NCBI RefSeq assembly: GCF_008727875.1
Contig: NZ_VTWS01000002.1
Coordinates: 248,001 to 312,000 of the forward strand
Origin: Larkinella humicola
GTDB taxonomy: Bacteria; Bacteroidota; Bacteroidia; Cytophagales; Spirosomataceae
Length of the DNA stretch: 64,000 nucleotides
Direction of reading: 5' to 3'
Of this stretch, positions 35,302 through 42,872 are shown in pieces (within the stretch, counting starts at the first letter, position 1; every line of letters begins with the position of its first letter). Both the position numbers and the translations under genes were made by a program. Under the pieces are notes generated by a model that made no database searches, was not told where the DNA came from, and saw nothing but the letters and a program-made list of their open reading frames with translations.

Positions 35302-37040
35302 ACCATTCATCCCCCGGCAGCCGTATAGCATACCCTGTTTCTGTTATGTACGAATTCGTTAAGGTTTCGCTGGCTGATGAACAGGATCTGATTCTGGCGC
35401 ACAAACGCACGTTGAAACTGGGCGAGCTGGCGGGGCTTTCGCTGCTGGCTCAAACGACTTTTGCAACGGCGGTTCTGGAAGTTTCCCGCGATGCCCTTCA
35501 GCATGGCAGCGATGCTTCCCTGACGCTCGGGATTGTGCTCCCAAACGGCTCTAAAGCCCGGATTATGGCCAAAATCAGTGACAGCCGCAGTGCGATTACC
35601 GGACAAAAAAATGAACGGATCGAGGTGGCCAGCCGTCTGGTGGACGAAGTTCGGGTCTCTGAATCTGAAAAGGGATCGGAAGTACGGCTGAGTATGCCGG
35701 TTTTAGCCGATCAGTGCATTAATGAAACCAACGTGGCACGCTGGAAGCACCACTTCCTCACCGAGCCGACCGAACTGGTAGCCGATGAAATCAAACGGAA
35801 AAACAACCAGCTACAGGAACTGGCTGAGCGGCTTCGCTCGTCAGAACGCCAGTATCAGATGTTGAGCGATTCGTTGCCGCTCATGATTTTTACGGCCACG
35901 GCGAAAGGGAAACTCCTGTATGCCAATGAATGGTTGCGAAAATACACCGGCGAATCGGTCAGCCAGTTGAATAAAACGAAATGGGAGACGGTTCTGTACG
36001 AAGACGACGCGGCCGTATGGTGGGGAAAATGGGCCGAAAACGCTTCGGCCAACCACACCTTCCAGACCGAGATCCGAATCCGGAATGCCGAAACGGGTGC
36101 CTACGTCTGGCACCGCATGACCGCCACCGCACTGCTGGATGAGAAGAAGGAAATTCTGTACTGGAGCGGTTTTCTGGTGGATATTCAGGCCCAGAAAATG
36201 GTGGAGCGAACCTTGCAGGACAACCGCGAGCTGACCGAAACCAAACAGAAACTGGAACAATACCAGCACGAACTGAAACTGAACATTGGCGAACTGAACC
36301 GCAGCAACCAGGAACTGGCCGAGTTTGCCTACATTGCTTCCCATGATTTGCAGGAACCCTTACGAAAAATTCAGTCTTTCGGAACGCTGCTGGTCGAACA
36401 GTTTGCCAATGAGCTAAACCCAACGGCCCAGGATTTGATTCAGCGGATGCACCACGCAGCCGAACGCATGCACGTTCTGATCAAGGATATTTTGGCCTAT
36501 TCGCGGCTGAACACGCACCACCAGCCCTTTCGCCAGGTCGACCTCAATGTGCTGGTTAAAGAAGTATTAGGCGATTTGGAACTAAGCATTCGTGAAAAAA
36601 AGACGCAGGTTTTCGTTGACTTTTTGCCCACCATCTACGGCAATCCGCTGCAACTGCGGCAACTGTTCCAGAACCTGCTCTCGAATGCCCTGAAATTCAT
36701 CGCCCCCGATCGCCCTCCGCAGGTGCGGATTTCGGCCCGGGACGTCACCATTTTCGACATTCCGGTTCCGATGCGGCAACGGGAGCCGTCGTACCTGGCC
36801 ATCAGCGTGGAAGACAACGGCATTGGTTTCGACGAACGGTATCACAACCGGATTTTTCAGCTTTTCCAACGGCTGCACGGCAAAGACCAGTATGCCGGCA
36901 CGGGCATCGGTCTCACCATTTGCAAGAAAGTGGCTGAGATGCACGGCGGTACCATCGCGGCCCAGTCGCAACCCGGTCAGGGAACCACATTTACGGTATT
37001 TCTGCCCCAAAGTGTGGCGGTATCGGTTCCGGCCAGATGA
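35298..37040 (+). CDS. Cytosolic PAS histidine kinase with N-terminal degenerate RsbT-like domain
   Basis: 580 aa; an alternative start at 35346 would remove 16 residues. No membrane segment. Order: an RsbT/RsbW-like GHKL domain (about 17-150), where the N-box reads EVSRDALQHG with Asp for Asn and the G1 glycines are lost (ISDSRSAITG), so it probably does not bind ATP; a PAS domain (about 190-305, SLPLMIFTATAKGKLLYANEW); a coiled coil; HisKA with phospho-acceptor His349 in ASHDLQEPLRK; and an intact HATPase (NLLSNALKF, VEDNGIGFDE, GTGIGLTICKK). No response regulator is adjacent. It lies inside the PUL region on the opposite strand and converges with the sulfatase (stop codons 5 bases apart). 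Confidence 0.9.
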   Translation: MNHSSPGSRIAYPVSVMYEFVKVSLADEQDLILAHKRTLKLGELAGLSLLAQTTFATAVLEVSRDALQHGSDASLTLGIVLPNGSKARIMAKISDSRSAITGQKNERIEVASRLVDEVRVSESEKGSEVRLSMPVLADQCINETNVARWKHHFLTEPTELVADEIKRKNNQLQELAERLRSSERQYQMLSDSLPLMIFTATAKGKLLYANEWLRKYTGESVSQLNKTKWETVLYEDDAAVWWGKWAENASANHTFQTEIRIRNAETGAYVWHRMTATALLDEKKEILYWSGFLVDIQAQKMVERTLQDNRELTETKQKLEQYQHELKLNIGELNRSNQELAEFAYIASHDLQEPLRKIQSFGTLLVEQFANELNPTAQDLIQRMHHAAERMHVLIKDILAYSRLNTHHQPFRQVDLNVLVKEVLGDLELSIREKKTQVFVDFLPTIYGNPLQLRQLFQNLLSNALKFIAPDRPPQVRISARDVTIFDIPVPMRQREPSYLAISVEDNGIGFDERYHNRIFQLFQRLHGKDQYAGTGIGLTICKKVAEMHGGTIAAQSQPGQGTTFTVFLPQSVAVSVPAR

Positions 37041-37045
37041 ACTCC

Positions 37046-38578
37046 TCAACGCGAAACCCGCGTTTTGCTTTGCCGGATTTTGACCAATAAGTCCGTTAAC
37101 TCCCGCACTTTTTCGGGATTCTGCTGATAAAGGTCCGTGGTCTCCGCGCCATCCGTGGCCAGATTGTAGAGCTGCCCTTTGCTCCCCTGCCCCGCTGGGG
37201 CTTTGATCTGTCGGGGTTCCGTAAAACCGCCCGAGCCCAGCCCTTCGATCAACTTCCAGTCGCCTTTTCGAATCGCAAAAAAACCGATGGATGAACTGTG
37301 CACCACGGCCGGTTGATCGGCAACCTGGCGGGCTTTGCCCAGCAACACGGGAAGAATGCTGTAGCTGTCTTCGGGCATGGCAGTCCGGTTTTTCAGTCCA
37401 AGCACGTCATAACAGGTCGCCATCAGGTTGGTTAAGGTCGTGGTAGCCGCACTGGTCGTTCCCGGTTTTATGTGGCCCGGCCAGCGAACAATGAACGGAA
37501 TGCGGTGGCCGCCTTCAAACGCGTCGCCTTTCATGCCCCGGAATCCGCCAGCCGCTTTGTGGTTGAACTGCTTCACAAAATTTTCCCGCCAGTACGGGCC
37601 GTTATCGCTCGCAAACAGAACGATCGTATTGTCAGCAAGTCCCGATTCGGCCAGCGTTCGCAGAACCTCCCCGACGGCGGCATCCACCTGCTGCACAAAA
37701 TCGCCGTATTCCCCGGCTTTCGACTTCCCGGTATAGTCGTTGGTCGGCACCCAGGGCGTGTGCGGAGCCGCCAGTGGAAGATACAGAAAGAACGGTTTTT
37801 GCGTCGATTGCTTTTTCAGGAAAGCGACGGCTTTGGACACAAACGTGGGCAGTACGCCATAGAAATCGAATGAGGGTGCCTTCTTGCCTTCGCGCCAGAA
37901 CGGGCCGGTATAGCCGGTTTCCAGCTTATTACCGTCGGTGTAACCCGTCGGCAAGTCGGTGAGTTTCTGGTTTTCAAGGTAACAATAGGGCGGCATATCG
38001 AGCGAGGCCGGCAGGATGTAGGAATAGTCGAAGCCAACGGTTTTCGGCCCCTGCGCCGGTTCCCGCGAAAAATCAATATCATCGGGATTCATTTCGGTTT
38101 TAATGCCGTACCCTTCCGCCGTCAAAACCGCTTCACGGCCCTTCTGCACTTCCCAATCCAGCCCCAAATGCCATTTGCCAACAACGGCCGTTTGATACCC
38201 CTGGCTTTTCAACAACGAAGCCACCGTTGGGCGATCGGCTTCGATCAGCGTCCGGCTGTACCCCCTTAACACCCCGACCGGCAGACGGCTCCGCCAGGGA
38301 TAGCGGCCGGTCAGCAAACCGTAGCGCGTGGGCGTGCAAACCGATGAGGGCGAATGCGCATCCGTAAACCGCATGCCCTCCGACGCCAGTTTGTCGATCT
38401 GGGGCGTCTTGATCTGCCCTTCCGGATTATACACCGACACGTCGCCATACCCCAAATCATCCGCCAGAATGTAGACGATGTTGGGCGGCTGTTTTTTGTC
38501 GGGTTGTGACGGATTCATGCCGATTAAAAAACCGGCAATCCCACAAATCAATACGCCTGAACTGAGGAATCTGATCAT
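37046..38578 (-). CDS. Type I sulfatase
   Basis: 510 aa exported enzyme that removes sulfate esters from glycans. Signal sequence at residues 1-26. The metal-binding ADDLGYGD is at 39-46. The formylglycine signature starts at Cys81 (CTPTRYGLLTGRY), the Cys-type form needing anaerobic-type or FGE maturation, neither of which is in the window. GKWHLG and a FASDNGP segment complete the active site. It is the last gene of the ECF-controlled PUL operon, 111 bases after the GH27 gene across an inverted repeat. Its presence implies a sulfated substrate or sulfated side chains. Confidence 0.93.
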   Translation of the reverse strand: MIRFLSSGVLICGIAGFLIGMNPSQPDKKQPPNIVYILADDLGYGDVSVYNPEGQIKTPQIDKLASEGMRFTDAHSPSSVCTPTRYGLLTGRYPWRSRLPVGVLRGYSRTLIEADRPTVASLLKSQGYQTAVVGKWHLGLDWEVQKGREAVLTAEGYGIKTEMNPDDIDFSREPAQGPKTVGFDYSYILPASLDMPPYCYLENQKLTDLPTGYTDGNKLETGYTGPFWREGKKAPSFDFYGVLPTFVSKAVAFLKKQSTQKPFFLYLPLAAPHTPWVPTNDYTGKSKAGEYGDFVQQVDAAVGEVLRTLAESGLADNTIVLFASDNGPYWRENFVKQFNHKAAGGFRGMKGDAFEGGHRIPFIVRWPGHIKPGTTSAATTTLTNLMATCYDVLGLKNRTAMPEDSYSILPVLLGKARQVADQPAVVHSSSIGFFAIRKGDWKLIEGLGSGGFTEPRQIKAPAGQGSKGQLYNLATDGAETTDLYQQNPEKVRELTDLLVKIRQSKTRVSR

Positions 38579-38593
38579 TTTGTGAATGTTTAA

Positions 38594-38676
38594 GGGATGG
38601 GAACGCGGATTAAACGGATGGAACGGATCAAAACGGATTTAATCCGTTCCATCCGCTTGATCAGCGTTCCCATCCC
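38594..38676. repeat. 35-bp inverted repeat between GH27 and sulfatase genes
   Basis: 38594-38628 pairs with 38642-38676 over 35 bases with three mismatches and a 13-base loop. The arms are made of repeated CGGAT/AACGGAT words. It fills the junction between two genes of the same minus-strand operon; there is no T-run after it in the direction of transcription, so processing or attenuation is as likely as full termination. Confidence 0.85.
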
Positions 38677-38689
38677 ATTTCTTTATAAT

Positions 38690-40705
38690 CTACCGAACCG
38701 GAAACAGCCTGAGCAGGGTTACCCCATGATGCCGAATATCGGTTTTGAATGAATCCTTCAATGCCCCTAAATCCTTCTGCCGCCACACATCGCGCAGCCG
38801 GTAGTTGCCTTTCAGTTCCGTTTTAGTCAGGTCAAATGTAAAGGTTTTAACCGTCTCATCCCCCCAACGGAAATACGATTCGGGGGTTTTGCCATACTCC
38901 GTAACGTTGAACAGGCCGACCGCAAACGAGCCGTCTTCCAGCGGTTTGAGCCAGATTTGTACACCATTCTCTTCCCGCACCAACCGGGCCGATTTCCCCA
39001 GCGGGTCCTGATTGATTTCGATGACTTCATCGTTGGTCAGCAAATTCAGGGTAAACGCGTCCAGTTGCTCGATGGGACAACCGATGAGCAAGGGGGCTGC
39101 CAGTAAACTAAACAGGCTCACGTGGCTGTATTGCTCGTCGGGTGTCAGTCGGGTCGGATGAAGTTCGGGACCCGTGGATACATTGCCCAGAATCATCATG
39201 TCGGGGTCGTTCCAGTGACCGGGGCCGTTGTAAGGGGCCCATTTATCCAGCGTAAACGCCAGTTGGTACAGGCTCGTCCAGCTATCCCGGATGTCGGGGC
39301 CGGTGCGGTACATGTTCGATAACCGCATCCAGTCGGTCACGTTGGCAAACGGGGCCGAGTTGGACAAACTGAACACAATATCCCGGCCCGATTGCCGCAG
39401 TGCCGTCGACATCCGTTCGGTCGAGTTGACATCGATCCGCCAGTCGTATTTCAGGAAATCAATACCCCATTCGGCCATTTGCCGGGCATCCTCGGTTTCA
39501 AACCGATAGGGGGCTATGTGATTGAACGCGCGTCGGTTTACCCTAATCGACTCATGCGATTCTCCGCCCTTTGCAAAATCGGAGGAAGCCCCGACATAAC
39601 CGCCGTAACTGGAAATATAGGGCGTCGAATACAGCCCCGCTTTCAAGCCCAGCGCGTGAATATAGTCCACCATGCCCTTGAAATCCGGAAACTTTTCGTT
39701 AGGCTGCAGGGCGTTTAGCGGCCCACTCCGGACGCCCTGCCAGGCATCGTCGATGTTGATGTACGTCCAGCCGTGATCGATCAGGCCCATCTTCACCATG
39801 GCGTCGGCCGACGCGATTACTTTTTCCCGGTCAATCCGCGTTTCCCACGAATTCCAGCCGTTCCAGCCAATGGGTGGCGTCAGCGCAATCGTATCGCCAA
39901 TCCGGATCGTTAGGCTCCGGGTCGCTTCACCCAGCGCATTTTTGGCTTTCAGCGTGGTTTTGTATGTGCCGCGCTGGCTGACTTTTCCCGTAATGATACC
40001 GGTTTTTCGATCCAGTATTAACCCGGATGGCAAACCATCTGCCGAAAAAAGAATGGGGCGTTTTCCGGTCGTCGCAATGGTGTACAGAAACGGATTTCCG
40101 GGTGTGGCTCCAACGATTTTTGCAGAATTGATCCGGGGTTTTTCGCCCGGTTTGGGCGTCAGAATGTATTTTTCGTCTGCATTCGGAAAGTGTTCAGGAC
40201 GGTTTTCGCCTTTCATGATCAACCGCGCATTGGCCCAGTTGGCGTAGGTTCGTTTGTTGTTGGAACCACCGACCGGATCGGTGATCAACAGGCCCAGTCG
40301 TTCGATCCCCGTCAGGTCTACCTCAACGTTCTGGGGAGCGTCGCCCACCTTCATTTCCCGGCTTTCAAAAAGGATTTTCCGGTCGCCGATGACGTAGAAT
40401 TTGACCGGAATTTCTGTATTGCCCAGGTCATCGGCTCCAATTACGGCACTGAATCGTGTGGCATTTTTCTTCAGGTAAAACGCCAACACGCTCACACTTT
40501 GCGCCCCCACACCCCGGCGGTAATACGTCCGGTTGATCCGCATCGAATCGTTGCTGTAATTTCGTTTCGCCGTCACCGGACGAATACCCTCGGAAAACGT
40601 TTGAATCAGCAGATCATCCAGCCAAACCGTACTCGTCTTTTGGGCATACGTTGCGGTTGCAATGAACAGACATAAAACCGTAAACGACTTTGACAGTGTA
40701 GGCAT
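38690..40705 (-). CDS. GH27 alpha-galactosidase-like enzyme with NPCBM domain (copy 1)
   Basis: 671 aa, exported (signal peptide 1-21). Order: NPCBM carbohydrate-binding domain (about 22-165), putative Ig-like domain (about 190-270, YTIATTGKRPILFSADGLP), and a GH27 barrel starting at PPIGWNGWNSW (about 277). The nucleophile is Asp421 in FLKYDWRIDV; in most GH27 enzymes Cys follows nearby (KYDNC), here Trp. The acid/base should be the Asp in TGPDIRDSW (about 471). Retaining GH27 members remove terminal alpha-galactose, alpha-N-acetylgalactosamine or beta-L-arabinopyranose; which one cannot be told. A tandem paralogue follows. It ends LLRLFPVR. Confidence 0.9.
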   Translation of the reverse strand: MPTLSKSFTVLCLFIATATYAQKTSTVWLDDLLIQTFSEGIRPVTAKRNYSNDSMRINRTYYRRGVGAQSVSVLAFYLKKNATRFSAVIGADDLGNTEIPVKFYVIGDRKILFESREMKVGDAPQNVEVDLTGIERLGLLITDPVGGSNNKRTYANWANARLIMKGENRPEHFPNADEKYILTPKPGEKPRINSAKIVGATPGNPFLYTIATTGKRPILFSADGLPSGLILDRKTGIITGKVSQRGTYKTTLKAKNALGEATRSLTIRIGDTIALTPPIGWNGWNSWETRIDREKVIASADAMVKMGLIDHGWTYINIDDAWQGVRSGPLNALQPNEKFPDFKGMVDYIHALGLKAGLYSTPYISSYGGYVGASSDFAKGGESHESIRVNRRAFNHIAPYRFETEDARQMAEWGIDFLKYDWRIDVNSTERMSTALRQSGRDIVFSLSNSAPFANVTDWMRLSNMYRTGPDIRDSWTSLYQLAFTLDKWAPYNGPGHWNDPDMMILGNVSTGPELHPTRLTPDEQYSHVSLFSLLAAPLLIGCPIEQLDAFTLNLLTNDEVIEINQDPLGKSARLVREENGVQIWLKPLEDGSFAVGLFNVTEYGKTPESYFRWGDETVKTFTFDLTKTELKGNYRLRDVWRQKDLGALKDSFKTDIRHHGVTLLRLFPVR

Positions 40706-40737
40706 GTTTGTGGTGTATTTAGAGCTTTCACTTTTTG

Positions 40738-40809
40738 CCCCGTTCCCTTAAAGGGGACTTGGACACGGTTGAGCCAGATGCTAAAAGTCTCCTTTAGGGG
40801 ATTTAGGGG
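40738..40809. repeat. CCCCTAAAGGGG-type inverted repeat overlapping the GH27 copy 2 stop codon
   Basis: Imperfect arms 40738-40759 and 40786-40809 have the same core as 40-108 and 45305-45390. The right arm is coding: it supplies the last nine codons and the TAG of the GH27 copy 2 gene. The element fills the 75-base junction between the two GH27 genes. Confidence 0.8.
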
Positions 40810-42817
40810 TGTACGGAAACAACCGGAGCAGAACCACCCCGTGATGCCGAATCTCGGTTTTGAATGTCCTTTCAAACACACCCAAATCCTTTTGCCGCCA
40901 CACATCGCGCAGCCGGTAATTGCCTTTTAATCCTGCTTTCGCCAGATCAAATGTGTAAGGTTTGGCCGTTTCATCCCCCCAGCGAAAATGCGATTCAGGG
41001 GTTTTGCCAAAGTTGCCGACGTTGAACAGACCGACGCCAAACGAGCCATCTTCCAGTGGTTTGAGCCAGATTTGTACGCCATCATCTTCCCGCACCAGCC
41101 GGGCTGATTTCCCCAGCGGGTCCTGGTCAATTTCGATCACTTCGTCGTTGGTCAGCAAATTCAGGGTAAACGCATCGAGCTGTTCAATCGGACAACCGAT
41201 GAGCAACGGAGCCGCCAGGAGACTGAACAAACTCACGTGGCTGTATTGCTCGTCGGGCGTCAGGCGCGTGGGGTGAAGCTGCGTTCCGGTGGTGACATTG
41301 CCCACAATCATCATGTCGGGGTCGTTCCAGTGGCCGGGGCCGCCGTAGGGTGCCCACTTGTCGAGCGTGAAGGCCGAAACATAGAGGCTGTTCCAGCTAT
41401 CCCGGATGTCGGGACCGGTGCGGTAACTATTCGTTAATCGAACCCAGTCGTTAACATTCGCAAACGGCGCCGAATTGGAAATGCTGTAAAAAATATCCCG
41501 GCCCGACTGTTTCAGGGCCACCGACATTCGCTCGGCAGACGGTACGTCAATCCGCCAGTCGTATTTGAGGTAATCGATTCCCCATTCGGCCAGTTGCCGG
41601 GCGTCTTCGGTTTCAAACCGGTGTTTCCCCACGTAACGGAAAGCGCGCTTGTTGGCCTGAATCGAATCGGGAAAATCGCCTTTTTCAAAGTTGGAAGAAC
41701 CGCCGATGTAACCTGCGTAACTGGTGATCATCGGCGTCGAATAAACGCCCACTTTCAATCCTAAACCGTGAATATAGTCCACCATTTCCCGGAACTTCGG
41801 AAACTTATCGTTGGGCTGAATGGCGTTGAATTTTCCTCCGCGTTTGCCCTGCCAGGCGTCGTCGATGTTGATGTAGGTCCAGCCGTGCTGGCTCAATCCC
41901 ATTTTCACCATGGCATCGGCCGAATCCATCACTTTCTTCTGATCGATGTTTCGGGCCCAGGAATTCCAGCCGTTCCAGCCAATCGGGGGCGTCAGCGCAA
42001 TGGTATCGCCAATCTTTATTCCTAACACTTTTGTGGCTTCACCATGCGTATTTTTGGCGCGGATGGTTACGGGGTACGTACCAGGTTTTGACACTTTTCC
42101 CGTGATTATTCCCGTCCTTTCGTCCAGCGAAAGCCCTGGTGGTAGCCCTTTAGCCGAAAACCGCATCGGTCGGTCACCCGTTGCCGCGATGGTATACCGA
42201 AATGGATTACCGGGCGTGGCTCCAAAAACCGCTGCCGAATTGATTCGGGGTGATGGGGCCGGAGCCGGGGTTAAAATGTATTTTTCATCCGCATTAGGAA
42301 TGTTTTCAGGACGATAACCAGCCAGCATAACCAACCGGGCATCGGCCCAATTGGAATACAGTTTCGTCCGCCCCGTGTCATCAACCTTCACCAGAAGTCC
42401 CAGCCGTTTAACCCCGTCCAACTTTACCGTGACGTTTTTGGGCACGTCGCCAAGCCGCATTTCTCCGCTGTCGAACAGGATTTTCCGGTCACCAATGACG
42501 TAAAACGTGTGGGGTAAATCCCTGATTCCTTTGTCGTCAACGCCCACGGTTGCGGTAAATTCGGTGGTTTTTCCATCCAGAAAAAACGCCAGAATGCTGG
42601 TCGCATTCACACCAACACCCCGGTTAAAATACCGCCCGTGCATGACGATGGAATCACCAGCTGCCGTCGTTTTGGGCAACACGGCTGGAATGCCTTCCGA
42701 AAAGGATTTGATGGGCAAATCGTCCAGCCAGATTGCGCTGGTTTTCTGGGCGTGAGTGACTGTACCAAGACTAAATCCCCAGACCATAAGCAGCCAGAAT
42801 CGCTTCGTCATGCTCAT
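40781..42817 (-). CDS. GH27 alpha-galactosidase-like enzyme with NPCBM domain (copy 2)
   Basis: 678 aa from the ATG at 42817 (or 42811), chosen to expose the signal peptide MTKRFWLLMVWGFSLGTVTHAQ; an upstream extension would overlap the GH92 gene. Same domain order as copy 1, with nucleophile Asp420 in KYDWRIDV and the TGPDIRDSW acid/base motif. Clearly a tandem duplicate, with long identical stretches in the catalytic half (e.g. HPTRLTPDEQYSHVSLFSLL). Its C terminus runs LLRLFPYTPKSPKGDF, where copy 1 stops at LLRLFPVR: the extra residues are encoded by the repeat at 40738-40809. It starts 55 bases after the GH92 gene. Confidence 0.9.
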   Translation of the reverse strand: MSMTKRFWLLMVWGFSLGTVTHAQKTSAIWLDDLPIKSFSEGIPAVLPKTTAAGDSIVMHGRYFNRGVGVNATSILAFFLDGKTTEFTATVGVDDKGIRDLPHTFYVIGDRKILFDSGEMRLGDVPKNVTVKLDGVKRLGLLVKVDDTGRTKLYSNWADARLVMLAGYRPENIPNADEKYILTPAPAPSPRINSAAVFGATPGNPFRYTIAATGDRPMRFSAKGLPPGLSLDERTGIITGKVSKPGTYPVTIRAKNTHGEATKVLGIKIGDTIALTPPIGWNGWNSWARNIDQKKVMDSADAMVKMGLSQHGWTYINIDDAWQGKRGGKFNAIQPNDKFPKFREMVDYIHGLGLKVGVYSTPMITSYAGYIGGSSNFEKGDFPDSIQANKRAFRYVGKHRFETEDARQLAEWGIDYLKYDWRIDVPSAERMSVALKQSGRDIFYSISNSAPFANVNDWVRLTNSYRTGPDIRDSWNSLYVSAFTLDKWAPYGGPGHWNDPDMMIVGNVTTGTQLHPTRLTPDEQYSHVSLFSLLAAPLLIGCPIEQLDAFTLNLLTNDEVIEIDQDPLGKSARLVREDDGVQIWLKPLEDGSFGVGLFNVGNFGKTPESHFRWGDETAKPYTFDLAKAGLKGNYRLRDVWRQKDLGVFERTFKTEIRHHGVVLLRLFPYTPKSPKGDF

Positions 42818-42872
42818 TGGTCCTTCGTTTTTACCACACCTTGGGCCTTTCTGACCGGTATTTTCAGCTTTT

